Positions 10,901-19,153 are shown, counted from the first letter of the stretch. The stretch: 64,000 nucleotides of DNA from JACVCS01 sp038328575 (GCA_038328575.1 JBBQMD010000001.1:124001-188000), one strand, 5' to 3'. Translations and numbers: made by a program. The notes: generated by a model not told the origin, from the letters alone.

Positions 10901-11396
10901 GCTTTCGGGTGGCGAGGCGCAGCGGGTGAAGCTGGCGAGCGAACTGGCGGCGGGGGTGTCGCTGGATGCGCTGACGACCGATGGGCAGCGGGTGCGGGGC
11001 GAATCACAGGCGGGCGTGGAAGGGGATTCGCGGTTCCGGGATGACGACGCGGACGAGGAGACGACGCGACGGCGTGCGGTGCTGCTGGCCAAGCGGAACA
11101 GCGTGAGCGCGCACACGCTCTATGTGCTTGACGAGCCGACGACGGGCCTGCACTTTGAAGACATCCGCAAGCTGGTCGGAGTGTTGAATCGGCTGGCGGA
11201 CGCGGGCAACACGCTGGTGGTGATTGAGCACAATCTTGACGTGATCAAGTGCGCCGATTGGATCATCGACATGGGCCCCGAGGGCGGGAGCAACGGCGGA
11301 ATGGTCGTCGCCAGCGGCACGCCGGAGGAGATCACACGCGTGGGCGCGTCGTTCACGGGCAGGTATCTCAAGACGATGCTTGAAGCGCGGCGGTGA
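7923..11396 (+). CDS. uvrA: Excinuclease ABC subunit A (UvrA)
   Basis: DNA-damage recognition ATPase of nucleotide excision repair, acting as a dimer with UvrB. Two ABC ATPase modules are complete: Walker A GLSGSGKSSLAFDT and GVSGSGKST, signatures LSGGEAQRIRLA and LSGGEAQRVKLA, and Walker B/DEPT motifs in both. Zinc-binding cysteine pairs include CPACSGLG with CAACHGDR, and CEACEGQG with CEVCSGQRY. At about 1157 residues it is some 200 longer than E. coli UvrA owing to three low-complexity insertions (near 8883-8981, 9499-9690 and 10957-11100), the last between the signature and Walker B of the second module. The GTG at 7923 is preferred since GGAG lies 5 nt upstream; the ATG at 7944 has none. 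A weak TTGACC-19-TAACAT promoter lies at 7854-7884. Confidence 0.95.
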   Translation: MNSNSSSMARKSEPVAITIPAQPASSLTRRKIEPAPASAPASRAIVPSSAPDPARCIRVRGAREHNLKGIDADIPRDKLVVMTGLSGSGKSSLAFDTIFAEGQRKYMESLSAYARQFLDQLKKPDVDDIQGLPPTIAIEQRSSGSNPRSTVATSTEIYDYLRLLFARCGRPVCWHPTKVDKDGTVVARCGLPITATHSTQIVDSVMTVAAGRRLLVLAPVVRAQKGFHRDVLLNLQKQGWGRVRVNGDVKEIREVLKDESENPLKLGRYEKHTIEAVIDRLAISVEPAKDDDGSNRQRLVESIESALKLAEGVVIVAVENPPAHAAHASSGPPDGGTAAHASTAGATGAAAGAYYDRVYSTKHACTDHPESSLEELSHRLFSFNSPSGACPACSGLGTLMELDPALCVPNEDLSFRQGAIAAYNKNHAVRAWFTKSLRKFCRVVGFSYEAPFKELSSEQKQMVLMGTTKEQAARQGVKLKGVIPELTEWMLSTENPTVKDWLAQFVSQKPCAACHGDRLRIQALHVLVQSDEPVDGASVASGTVIGGRSALAEGKGKKSAKTKASAKSGAAKPSGAGEGGGAAAMTDTLNIAEVSRLNIADAVRFMSGLRLSKEQTIIAEPILKEIKGRLGFLGGVGLEYLSLSRRTATLSGGEAQRIRLATQVGSGLVGACYVLDEPTIGLHQRDNDRLIRTLRHLCDIGNTVIVVEHDEDMIRASDWILDIGPGPGVHGGRIVAQGTVADIEASGSLTGQYLSGTRSIKVPEKRRALDLKKALVIKNARHNNLKGIDVTFPIGGLVCVTGVSGSGKSTLVNDILLQSVMKHFGQRAQVGLHDKVLGLKHIDRIIDVDQSPIGRTPRSNPATYTGVFDDIRRVFAETKESKIRGYKPGRFSFNVSAANGGGRCEACEGQGLKRIEMHFLPDVYVACEVCSGQRYNRETLGIHFRGKSIADVLAMTIEESVSFFENHPKILRHVMCLRDVGLDYITLGQPSTQLSGGEAQRVKLASELAAGVSLDALTTDGQRVRGESQAGVEGDSRFRDDDADEETTRRRAVLLAKRNSVSAHTLYVLDEPTTGLHFEDIRKLVGVLNRLADAGNTLVVIEHNLDVIKCADWIIDMGPEGGSNGGMVVASGTPEEITRVGASFTGRYLKTMLEARR

Positions 11397-11410
11397 CACC
11401 TGGGTCTGAG

Positions 11411-11450
11411 AACTCGCGACTCGCGACTCGATACTTGCGAGTTTCGAGTT
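11411..11450. terminator. Hairpin between convergent uvrA and SUI1 genes, possible bidirectional terminator
   Basis: Arms AACTCGCGACTCGC (11411-11424) and GCGAGTTTCGAGTT (11437-11450) pair over 14 positions with two mismatches around a 12-nt loop. No T-run follows in either direction, so this is a weak candidate, supported mainly by its position between two converging genes. Confidence 0.35.
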
Positions 11451-11469
11451 GAACGCGAGGCGTGATGTC

Positions 11470-11835
11470 CTACCCGCCCGCGGCCTTGGCGGGGTAACCC
11501 AGGGCCTTGAAGTGCTCGACGAGCTGGTCGCGGTGGTCGCCTTGGAGTTCGAGGGTTTGGGCGTCGAGCGTGCCGCCGGTGGCGAGTTTGGCCTTGAGTT
11601 GTTTCAGCATCGCGGGCAGATCGTCGGTGCGGGCGGAGCGTGCTGCGAAGCCGGAGATCACGGTGACGAACCTGCCGCGACGTTGCTCGCGGCGGATGCG
11701 AACGGGCTGATCTGCGGGGCGGAGGACTTGCCCGCTGAGGCGGTCGCGCGGGCAGGTACAGGACGTGATTGGGGCGGTGCAGAACTCGCAGGTTACCGGG
11801 CGTTCGAGCTTTGTGCCGTCAAACATGCCACACAT
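11470..11835 (-). CDS. yciH: SUI1/YciH-family translation factor with a cysteine-cluster N-terminus
   Basis: A 121-residue member of the eIF1/SUI1 family, small proteins that bind the ribosomal P-site region and affect start-codon selection. The C-terminal half has the SUI1 fold features: GRFVTVISGF, a central helix, a TGG loop, LELQGDHRDQLVEHFKALG. Ahead of it lies a compact cluster, CEFCTAPITSCTC, which looks like a zinc knuckle, followed by a basic linker. Such a finger is absent from E. coli YciH and recalls the cysteine motif at the start of eukaryotic DENR. The start is uncertain: ATG at 11835 or 11826, neither with a clear ribosome site. Given the many apparently leaderless genes here, a start-selection factor is of interest, but no link is shown. 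Confidence 0.75.
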   Translation of the reverse strand: MCGMFDGTKLERPVTCEFCTAPITSCTCPRDRLSGQVLRPADQPVRIRREQRRGRFVTVISGFAARSARTDDLPAMLKQLKAKLATGGTLDAQTLELQGDHRDQLVEHFKALGYPAKAAGG

Positions 11836-12183
11836 GCGGAGGTTCCAGCGGAGTCTGGACGTGCGGGAGGACAATAGGAGCGCGGGCGGGGTTTCTAGCA
11901 CTGAGCGTCAGGGGGATTCTCGGACTCCCAGTCATTCCCACGGGAGTTTCTCTGAAGAATGGACTGATCGCACTTGGGGCCTGCGCTCGACCGGGCGATA
12001 CAAGTGGTCGTGAAGTTTTCTTCATTATTCCATCATTCGCGGAGTCGTCGGCATGATCCCGCCGCATTGGTTGGACCATTCGGCGGCGCTCAGAGCCCTG
12101 AGCGTTCGGATGCGCCGGCGACACGTTCGGCGGGCGTGGTGGACGACAGGATCCTCCAGCGTGCGATTGGAGGCTCGCGTCGT
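11836..12183. other. Divergent intergenic region between SUI1 and histidine kinase genes
   Basis: About 350 bp. Reading frames continue through part of it on both strands but lack protein-like composition. It must hold the promoters of both flanking genes; no confident -35/-10 pair was found. GGAGG at 12169-12173 serves the kinase start. Confidence 0.4.
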
Positions 12184-15100
12184 GTGTGGCTGATGCGTGC
12201 GGTCGATGTCGCGGTCGTGGTGTTCTTTGGGCTGGCGGTCGGACAGGCGGTGTGGCACATTGGGGGCGCCGCCGCGGCTGACAAGCGGTCTGCGGTTCAG
12301 CATTCGATCAGTGACACGGGCCGCCTGCTGATCGCAGATATCGAGCGCGTTAGCACTGGGGCGGTGCTTCGCGGGAGATTGATTGCGCACACGCCGAAAG
12401 TCATTGAAGCTCTTGCAGCTGGCGACCGGCAAACACTGACGATGGCGTGCAATGATGCGGTGCGCGGCGCGACGGAGATCGACGCGGTGACGGTGTTCGA
12501 CTCCAGCGGGCACATTCTGGCGATGAACACGGTCTATGCGGACGGGACGGCGGTGCCGGCCGCGCGGCTGGAGCGCGTGCTGCGGCGCGATTTCAGCGAT
12601 CGGAGCGTCATCGCGCGTTGCGTGGTCAGCGCGCAACGGTCTGAGGTTGTTGAGTTTCAAGCCGCGTGCGACATCACGCTGGCACTGTTTGATTGCAGCG
12701 GGCTGACCGTTGCGCACTCGGTGCCGGTACACGACAGGAGCGGCGCTCAGATCGGCGTGATCAGCACGCGGATGCGCTTTGAGCGCGTGTCGGAGCTCGT
12801 TGCGGGGCGCGACTTGGGCGACGGGCGCGGCGTAGCACGTTTGGTCACGGACGCGGGTGGCTTCGTCGATGAGCAGATCAATACCGGCGGGACGCCGCCG
12901 GTGCCCGAGGCTGAGTTGAAGGCGCTGATCGCGCCACTTGTCAACGGCGGATCCGAGTCGGTGGCGTTCGAGCGCGAAGGAATGTATCACGCGGTGTTCC
13001 GGATGTCGGGGATACCGACTGTCGAGCATGGCGGGATTCAGGCGATGATCAGCGTGCCCGCGTCGTGGGCGAATCGCGAGGCGATCCTCGCGTCAATCGT
13101 CGCGATCGGCACGCCGCTGTCGCTGGCGCTGCTCATGCTGCTGGCGCGTTCGCTCGCGCGAGCCAGCAAGGAATCGACTCGTCACGCGGAGCGCGCGCTT
13201 GACGCGATCCGCGAGGCCGGGGCGCTGCGGGCGACGCTGCGGCGTCACTCGATTTATTCGGTTGCCGACGCTGATGGTCGCATTCTCGATGTCAACGACA
13301 AGTTCTGCGCCGTGAGCGGATGCACGCGCGAGCGGTTGCTGGGCGAGAATCACCGGAGCCTGAGTTCGGGCGTGCAGATGCCGGAGTTCTGGCAGGAGAT
13401 GTGGCGGACGCTCGCTTCGGGCAGTGCCTGGCGGGGCGAGATCTGCAATCGCGGCAAAGATGGAACGCTGGTCTGGCTGGACACCATCATCGCTCCATTT
13501 TGTAATGCCGACGGGGTGATCGAGAAGTACGTCTTCATCGAGAACGACATCTCCGCCCGCAAGCTCGCGGAGGAGCAGGCCACGGCGGCGAAGGACTTCA
13601 TGCACAGCGCGATCAACGCGCTGGACTCTCAGACGGTCGTGCTTGACGCGGAGGGCTACATCTGCGCGTTCAACGATGCCTGGGCCGTGTCTGCGGAGCG
13701 CGGGGGCGGGGACCCCAAGGCCGTGCTCAGCGGCGCAAACTATTTGCGCGAGTGTGAGCGCGCGGCTGGGCAATGCGAGCAAGGGGCGGCGGTCGCGGAG
13801 GCGATCCGCTGCGTGATCGCCAGCGACGTGCGTCCGGCCTCCATCGAGTACCCGTGTCACTCGTCGAAAGAGCGTCATTGGTTCACCTGCTCAGTCCGGG
13901 GGTTCATGAATGCGGGCCGGCGGTTTGTCGCAGTGACGCACACCGACATCACCACGCTCAAGTTCGCCGAGGCCGACCTGCGCGCGGTGAACCGTGATCT
14001 TCGCGAGGCGAAGCGGCTGGCCCAGAGCGCTGACCAGGCCAAGAGCGATTTTCTGGCGAACATGAGCCACGAGATGCGCACGCCGCTGACGGCCATCATG
14101 GGCTATGCGGACCTGCTCTGCGACAACGAGGCGAGCGGCGCTGACGGCGAGATTCCGCGTGCGGAGTCGGCCCAGATCATTCGAAGAGCCGGCGCGCACC
14201 TGCTGATGGTGATCAACGATATTCTTGATCTGTCAAAGATCGACTCAGACAACATGCAGCTCGAGCGCATTGCTACGCCGGGCGCGCGGATCATTCAGGA
14301 GGTTGCGGAGCTGTTGCGGCTCAAGGCGGAGACGAAGTCTGTGCGTTTCACGACAAGCCTGGACTCCGCCATTCCATCGCTGATGTACAGCGACCCGACG
14401 CGACTGCGTCAGATCATCATGAATCTGGCGGGCAACGCGGTGAAGTTTACCGACGCGGGCGTGGTGTCGATCAGCGCACGAGTGGACGAGGGCAGCGTGC
14501 CCTCGCGGCTCATGATTGATGTCTGCGACACCGGCCCAGGCCTGAACGCGGAGGAAGTGGCGGGACTCTTCAAGCCGTTTACTCAGGGTGACAACACGGT
14601 CACACGGCGTCATGGCGGCACCGGCCTGGGTCTGGCGATCAGCCGCAAGCTGGCCCGCATGATGAAGGGGGATGTCGAGCTGGTGCGCTCGATCAGCGGC
14701 GAAGGGTCGTGCTTCCGACTGTGGATTCCGATCGACCCGGTCCCGGGCGCACCGGATGTGAACATGCTGGGCTCTCTGTCGGCGTTGGCACCGAGATCAG
14801 CGTCGGGCGAGGCGGCGGCGCGGCCTGATGGTGCTGCGGGCAAACAGGACGCCGGGCGGATCATCCTTGCTGAGGATGGCATCGATAATCAGCGGCTCAT
14901 CGCCCACCTGCTTCGCTCTGCGGGGTTCACGGTTGAGGTGGCCGACAACGGTCGCATCGCGCTGACAAGCATTCGGGCCAAGCGCGAGAGCGGCACGCCG
15001 TTCGACCTGATCCTTACCGACATGCAGATGCCGGAGATGGATGGGTATGCACTGGCAAAGGCGCTGCGGCAAGAGGGCTTCACGACGCCGATCGTGGCGC

Positions 15101-15243
15101 TCACGGCGCACGCGATGGCGGGTGATCGCGATCGCTGCGCGGCCGCGGGCTGCGATGATTACGTGACGAAACCGGTTGATAAGCGGACGCTGCTGGCGAC
15201 GTGTCGGAAGTGGTTGAAGGCGGCGGCCGGGCCAGCGGCGTGA
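12184..15243 (+). CDS. Hybrid sensor histidine kinase (periplasmic sensor, two PAS, HisKA, HATPase, receiver)
   Basis: A two-component hybrid kinase of about 1019 residues. An N-terminal membrane helix (AVDVAVVVFFGLAVGQAVW) is followed by a periplasmic Cache-like sensor region and a second helix (TPLSLALLMLLARSL). Two PAS domains come next (VADADGRILDVNDKFCAVSG; VVLDAEGYICAFNDAW). The HisKA box FLANMSHEMRTPL places the phospho-acceptor at about H629. The HATPase has N-box NLAGNAVKF, DTGPGL and GGTGLGLAISRK. A receiver domain ends the protein, with the acidic pair in LAEDG, phospho-acceptor about D946 in LTDMQMPEMDG, and the lysine in VTKPVDK. The GTG at 12184 is chosen because GGAGG lies 10 nt upstream; the frame is open further upstream. 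No response-regulator gene is adjacent. The signal is unknown. Confidence 0.88.
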   Translation: MWLMRAVDVAVVVFFGLAVGQAVWHIGGAAAADKRSAVQHSISDTGRLLIADIERVSTGAVLRGRLIAHTPKVIEALAAGDRQTLTMACNDAVRGATEIDAVTVFDSSGHILAMNTVYADGTAVPAARLERVLRRDFSDRSVIARCVVSAQRSEVVEFQAACDITLALFDCSGLTVAHSVPVHDRSGAQIGVISTRMRFERVSELVAGRDLGDGRGVARLVTDAGGFVDEQINTGGTPPVPEAELKALIAPLVNGGSESVAFEREGMYHAVFRMSGIPTVEHGGIQAMISVPASWANREAILASIVAIGTPLSLALLMLLARSLARASKESTRHAERALDAIREAGALRATLRRHSIYSVADADGRILDVNDKFCAVSGCTRERLLGENHRSLSSGVQMPEFWQEMWRTLASGSAWRGEICNRGKDGTLVWLDTIIAPFCNADGVIEKYVFIENDISARKLAEEQATAAKDFMHSAINALDSQTVVLDAEGYICAFNDAWAVSAERGGGDPKAVLSGANYLRECERAAGQCEQGAAVAEAIRCVIASDVRPASIEYPCHSSKERHWFTCSVRGFMNAGRRFVAVTHTDITTLKFAEADLRAVNRDLREAKRLAQSADQAKSDFLANMSHEMRTPLTAIMGYADLLCDNEASGADGEIPRAESAQIIRRAGAHLLMVINDILDLSKIDSDNMQLERIATPGARIIQEVAELLRLKAETKSVRFTTSLDSAIPSLMYSDPTRLRQIIMNLAGNAVKFTDAGVVSISARVDEGSVPSRLMIDVCDTGPGLNAEEVAGLFKPFTQGDNTVTRRHGGTGLGLAISRKLARMMKGDVELVRSISGEGSCFRLWIPIDPVPGAPDVNMLGSLSALAPRSASGEAAARPDGAAGKQDAGRIILAEDGIDNQRLIAHLLRSAGFTVEVADNGRIALTSIRAKRESGTPFDLILTDMQMPEMDGYALAKALRQEGFTTPIVALTAHAMAGDRDRCAAAGCDDYVTKPVDKRTLLATCRKWLKAAAGPAA

Positions 15244-15413
15244 CGCCGATTACGGTGTCCGTTGATGGCCCGGGCTTCGCAAAATCTCGTTCCTGAGGAC
15301 GGCGTTGACGCTGGTTGTTGGGCGTTGTAGACGCGATGATCGTGAAGGCCACGGTGATGTCAGCGGCGACTTGCTGTAACGCCGGAAGCGTGTTGTATGC
15401 CGCTGGGCGAGTT

Positions 15414-16862
15414 TCACCCCATGTGCCTAATCACCGCATCTGCGAACTCCGAGCACTTGACCTTGGTCACGCCGGTGTCGCCTTCGGCCTTCATCATCCG
15501 CTCGAAGTCATAGGTGACAGTCTTGGCGGAGATTGCGCCGTCCATGCCTTTGATGATGAGGTCTGCGGCTTCGGCCCAGCCCATGTAGCGGAGCATCATC
15601 TCGCCGGAGAGGATGACGGAGCCGGGGTTGACCTGGTCGAGGTTGGCGTATTTGGGGGCGGTGCCGTGGGTGGCTTCGAAGATTGCGTGGCCGGTGACGT
15701 AGTTGATGTTCGCGCCTGGGGCGATGCCGATGCCGCCGATCTGGGCGGCGAGCGCGTCAGAGAGGTAATCGCCGTTGAGGTTCATGCAGGCGATGACGTC
15801 GAAATCCTTGGGGCGGGTGAGAACCTGCTGGAGGGTGATGTCGGCGATGCCGTCTTTGATCATGAGCTTGGATTTCCACTGGCTCTTGCCGTGGGTGGCG
15901 TAGATCGAGGAGAGCACGGCGTCCACTTCTTTGACGAGCTTGCCCTTCTGGTCCGGGGTCATCATGTCAAAGCCGGGGTCGATCATCTTGGCGTTGGCCT
16001 CGCTGGAGAGGTCGTCAGTTGCGTCTTTATTGCCCAGGATCCAGGACTCGCGTTCGGTGACAACCTGGGCGCGAAAGCCGCTCGTTGCCATGTGGTAGCA
16101 CCAGTCCTTGAAGGAACCCTCAGTGAACTTCATGATGTTGCCCTTGTGGACGATTGTGATCGAGCGGCGCTTCTCGCGCAGGGCGAAGGAGATCGCGGCG
16201 TACATCAGGCGTTGAGAGCCGATGGCGGAGACGGGCTTGATGCCGATACCGACCATCGGCTCGGTGGGGAAGCAATCACCGACGCGTTCCATCCAGTCTG
16301 CGCCCGCGGCCATGGTACCGAAGCGAATCTTCTTGAAGTCCTTGGGGAACTCCTTCTCGAGGAAGTCGAGCATCTTCTGAGCTTCGGGCGTGCCGGCGGC
16401 CATCTCGATGCCGGCGTAGATGTCCTCGGTGTTCTCGCGGAAGATCGTCATCTCGCAATCCTGCGGACGCTTCACGGGCGAAGGGACGCCCTTAAACCAT
16501 CGAACGGGACGGAGACAGACGTAGAGGTCAAGGATCTGGCGCAGCGCGACGTTGAGCGAGCGGATGCCGCCGCCGATGGGCGTGGTGAGCGGGCCCTTGA
16601 TACCGACGAGGTGTTCGCGGAACGCGGCGAGGGTTTCATCGGGGAGCCAGTTGCCGGTTTTGTTGAAGGCTTTCTCGCCGGCCAACACTTCGAGCCAGTG
16701 CATCTTGCGCGTGCCGGCATATGCCTTGGCGACGGCGCTGTCCATCACGCGGACCGAGGCGCGCCAGATGTCTGGGCCGGTGCCGTCGCCCTCGATGAAC
16801 GGGATGATGGGCTGGTCGGGGACGTTGAGCTTGCCGCCGGACATGGAGATGGATGAAGGCAT
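15414..16862 (-). CDS. icd: Isocitrate dehydrogenase (NADP+-type)
   Basis: TCA-cycle enzyme converting isocitrate to 2-oxoglutarate and CO2. It matches the E. coli Icd type: IPFIEGDGTGPDIW, GPLTTPIGGGIRSLNVALRQ (the serine here is the AceK phosphorylation site in E. coli), LDLYVCLRPVRWF, MTIFRENTEDIYAGIE, and a C-terminal cofactor region EATHGTAPKYAN typical of NADP use. At 482 residues it is about 65 longer than the E. coli enzyme. The ATG at 16862 is chosen because CGGAG lies 8 nt upstream; the frame is open to 16940. It is transcribed alone, converging with the hybrid kinase gene. prpB, about 41 kb away, is from the related methylcitrate route. Confidence 0.93.
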   Translation of the reverse strand: MPSSISMSGGKLNVPDQPIIPFIEGDGTGPDIWRASVRVMDSAVAKAYAGTRKMHWLEVLAGEKAFNKTGNWLPDETLAAFREHLVGIKGPLTTPIGGGIRSLNVALRQILDLYVCLRPVRWFKGVPSPVKRPQDCEMTIFRENTEDIYAGIEMAAGTPEAQKMLDFLEKEFPKDFKKIRFGTMAAGADWMERVGDCFPTEPMVGIGIKPVSAIGSQRLMYAAISFALREKRRSITIVHKGNIMKFTEGSFKDWCYHMATSGFRAQVVTERESWILGNKDATDDLSSEANAKMIDPGFDMMTPDQKGKLVKEVDAVLSSIYATHGKSQWKSKLMIKDGIADITLQQVLTRPKDFDVIACMNLNGDYLSDALAAQIGGIGIAPGANINYVTGHAIFEATHGTAPKYANLDQVNPGSVILSGEMMLRYMGWAEAADLIIKGMDGAISAKTVTYDFERMMKAEGDTGVTKVKCSEFADAVIRHMG

Positions 16863-17043
16863 GAGGGAAACTCCGGGTGTCGATGCGATCCGATTGGTGG
16901 ACATGAGAATCGGCGTATCGAGCTTGAAAAGTTTGGGCACGGAGGCCGGTGGTCACAGTCGCTCGGGCGCCGGGGCGGCCACAACGGTGCCCGTGTAACC
17001 GCAGGATAGCGGCTCGGCGTCTGCACGAGGCGTGCCGCGAGCA

Positions 17044-17072
17044 TTGGCAATCAAGCGGGCGTGTTGTATAGT
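17044..17072 (+). promoter_or_regulatory. Sigma-70-type promoter giving a leaderless pseudopilin mRNA
   Basis: TTGGCA (17044-17049), 17-bp spacer, TATAGT (17067-17072), then 6 nt and the ATG at 17079. Spacing and box quality are good, and the expected transcription start falls on the start codon. This is the clearest leaderless arrangement in the window. Confidence 0.65.
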
Positions 17073-17078
17073 TCGAAC

Positions 17079-17948
17079 ATGCTACGTGCGAGAGGGTTCA
17101 CCCTGATTGAGCTGCTGGTGGTCATCGCGATCATCGCGGTGCTGATCTCGCTGCTTCTACCCGCACTCGCGAGCGCGAGAAACTCGGCGCGGTCGGTCAA
17201 GTGTCTCTCCAACTTGCGACAGATCGGCATCGCGGTCGCGGCGTATTCGAACGACTTTGATAACTTTCCGGTCGGTCGCGACTCCAACTACCAGGCGAAA
17301 CTCCGGTGGTCGTGGGGTGGTGTTCACTGGTACGCGCTGGACGCGCAGGGAAACCCGGTCAACCCGGGGGTCTCGGCATCGTTCATGACGGGGGTCAGGC
17401 CGCTGAATCCCTACATTGGCTCAGACGTGACCGAGCAGGCTCGCGCAGAGATTTTTCGTTGTCCGTCGGACAAGGGGTGCGTGTACAGCGCCAGCCGTCA
17501 ACCGGTGATCTGGCAGACATTCGGCACCGGTAATCGCTCGCAGGAGGGGAGCGAGACGGTGTACGGGCAACTTGGTACGAGCTACCAGATGAACTCGTGG
17601 CTTTACTGCGACGTGAGGGCAAGGTGGTTTGGTGGCCCCATCGGCTCGTACCGATCCACGTACGGGCCGCGGACTGCGACGGTGGTTCCGAGCCGGGTCG
17701 TCGTGATCTCCGACGCGGGGGCCTCCGCGGCTGCCCGGTACACCAAGGCCGAGCGCGACGCGATCGGCGGCGGCGGCTTGGTCGAGGGCTGGTGGCACGG
17801 GTACGAGAAGGGACAAATGGTGTTCCTCGACGGCTCTGCGCGGCAAGAGGTCGAGATGAACGCGGTCACCAAGGCGACGTACACGTTCTACCTCGACCCG
17901 TACCGCAACGTTCCGTTGCGGTCGCGCCAGCCTGAGGCGCCGAACTGA
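17079..17948 (+). CDS. Planctomycete type II secretion-like pseudopilin (prepilin-type N-terminus)
   Basis: A 289-residue protein with a classic prepilin start: a short basic leader, then GFTLIELLVVIAIIAVLISL, where the peptidase cleaves after Gly and the mature residue 5 is Glu. The hydrophobic helix continues to about residue 30 and is followed by ALASARNSARSVKCLSNLRQ, the pattern seen in the large planctomycete families of pseudopilin-like proteins (DUF1559 and relatives). The rest is a secreted globular domain with CPSDKG and a DGSARQE segment near the end. Planctomycete genomes usually carry many such genes without neighbouring pilus genes, as here. The start is the ATG at 17079, directly behind a TTGGCA-17-TATAGT promoter; the upstream GTG at 17061 would lie inside the promoter. 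Confidence 0.85.
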   Translation: MLRARGFTLIELLVVIAIIAVLISLLLPALASARNSARSVKCLSNLRQIGIAVAAYSNDFDNFPVGRDSNYQAKLRWSWGGVHWYALDAQGNPVNPGVSASFMTGVRPLNPYIGSDVTEQARAEIFRCPSDKGCVYSASRQPVIWQTFGTGNRSQEGSETVYGQLGTSYQMNSWLYCDVRARWFGGPIGSYRSTYGPRTATVVPSRVVVISDAGASAAARYTKAERDAIGGGGLVEGWWHGYEKGQMVFLDGSARQEVEMNAVTKATYTFYLDPYRNVPLRSRQPEAPN

Positions 17949-17974
17949 AGGCGGCGCGCGTCGCCCGCGAAATC

Positions 17975-19153
17975 TCACGAGCCCAGAATCAGGTCAAGCA
18001 ACTCCGGCACGCCCGTGCCCATGGTCGCGACGGTTTCGACGATGGGCTTGCGGCCGCCGGCGCCATCGCGGAGGTTGCGGACGAGTTCGTTCTGGCCGGG
18101 GTAGTCGGCCTTGTTGCAGACGAAGACGTCGGCGATCTCGAGGATGCCGGCCTTGTCCATCTGCACCGAGTCGCCCATGCCGGGGGTCATGACCACGAGG
18201 GTGCGATCAACGTGCTTGCGGATGCGGGTCTCGTTCTGGCCGGCGCCGACGGTTTCGACGAAGACGGTGTCGAAGACGTGCTCGCTGTTGACGGTGCAGC
18301 CGCCGATGAGCTCGATGATGTCGTTGAGAGCGTGGTAGTCTTCGCCGCTGATGGCCAGGGAGCGGTAGAAGATCGAGTCGCCCAGCGTGTTGAAGTCGAC
18401 GCGGAGGCGATCGCCCAGAAGGGCACCGCTGGTGAGCGGGCTCATGGGATCAAACGCGACGACCGCGACGCGCTTGCCGGCCAGCGGGCCGGGGACATCG
18501 CTTGACGCGCGGCGGGAAAACTCCCCGGCGAGCTGGGCAACGATCGTGCTCTTGCCCGCGCCGGGTGATCCTGTCACGCCGATCACGGTCGCGGGGCGGC
18601 GGCGCTTGGCCTCTGGGCGCAGGGGGAGGCCGGCGTGCATCAGCGAGATATCGCGGGCGAGCTGGGCGATGGGGTGCCCGCTGGGCACTGTTTGCGTCAG
18701 CGGGATCGTCGCCTCGCGGACGGCGTTTACGATGTCCAGCAGCCCGGTTGCGGTGGTGAAGCACTTGGCGATGCCAGCATCCTTCAGCGGCTGGATGTCT
18801 TCTGAAGGGAGGATGCCGCCCATGTAGACCGGGATGTCGGCACGCCCGAAGTTTTTCAGATCACCGATGAGGCGGGGGCCGAGGACCAGGTGCGAGTTGC
18901 TCATCATGGAGGCCGCGATGACGTCAACGTCTTCATCGCGAGCGGAGATGGCGAGGCTCTTGGGGGTCTGCCAGAGGCCGGAGTAGATGACGTGAACGCC
19001 GGAATCTCGGAGGGCTCGGGCGATGACTTTGACGCCGCGATCGTGGCCGTCGAGGCCCATCTTTCCGAGGAGGACGCGCGGGCGATGGTGGAGGCCTTCG
19101 CAGCGATCAAGCTTTTCAAACTCGGTGGTGGGCGTGTTCATCATCTGGGCCAT
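17975..19153 (-). CDS. Cobalamin-binding domain fused to a MeaB/ArgK-type G-protein chaperone
   Basis: A 392-residue fusion. Residues about 25-150 are a B12-binding domain of the methylmalonyl-CoA mutase type: LLGKMGLDGHDRG holds the DxHxxG lower-ligand motif (D35, H37, G40), followed by VIYSGLWQTP and the GGILPSEDI loop. Residues about 185-392 are a MeaB-like GTPase: Walker A GSPGAGKST near 195-203, VVAFDPMSP, FVETVGAGQNE and the base-recognition NKAD. MeaB chaperones protect and reload acyl-CoA mutases with adenosylcobalamin. The order B12 domain then G domain is that of the first half of IcmF, but the mutase TIM barrel is missing and no mutase gene is next to it. The ATG at 19153 is preceded by TATCCT 7 nt upstream, so it may be leaderless. 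Confidence 0.85.
   Translation of the reverse strand: MAQMMNTPTTEFEKLDRCEGLHHRPRVLLGKMGLDGHDRGVKVIARALRDSGVHVIYSGLWQTPKSLAISARDEDVDVIAASMMSNSHLVLGPRLIGDLKNFGRADIPVYMGGILPSEDIQPLKDAGIAKCFTTATGLLDIVNAVREATIPLTQTVPSGHPIAQLARDISLMHAGLPLRPEAKRRRPATVIGVTGSPGAGKSTIVAQLAGEFSRRASSDVPGPLAGKRVAVVAFDPMSPLTSGALLGDRLRVDFNTLGDSIFYRSLAISGEDYHALNDIIELIGGCTVNSEHVFDTVFVETVGAGQNETRIRKHVDRTLVVMTPGMGDSVQMDKAGILEIADVFVCNKADYPGQNELVRNLRDGAGGRKPIVETVATMGTGVPELLDLILGS

Noticed and set aside
11836..12183. Kinase reading frame extended back to 11974
   Set aside because: The added residues are unstructured and lie in the divergent promoter region; GGAGG at 12169-12173 points to the GTG at 12184.
15315..16856. Long open frame (513 codons) on the plus strand opposite icd; similar long shadows opposite dnaK (34780-36315), the binding protein (29835-31811) and the BatA gene (3389-5293)
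   Set aside because: They mirror the codons of clear genes on the other strand, have Gly/Ala/Asp- or Arg/His-heavy composition and no motifs. High GC makes stop codons rare in these frames.
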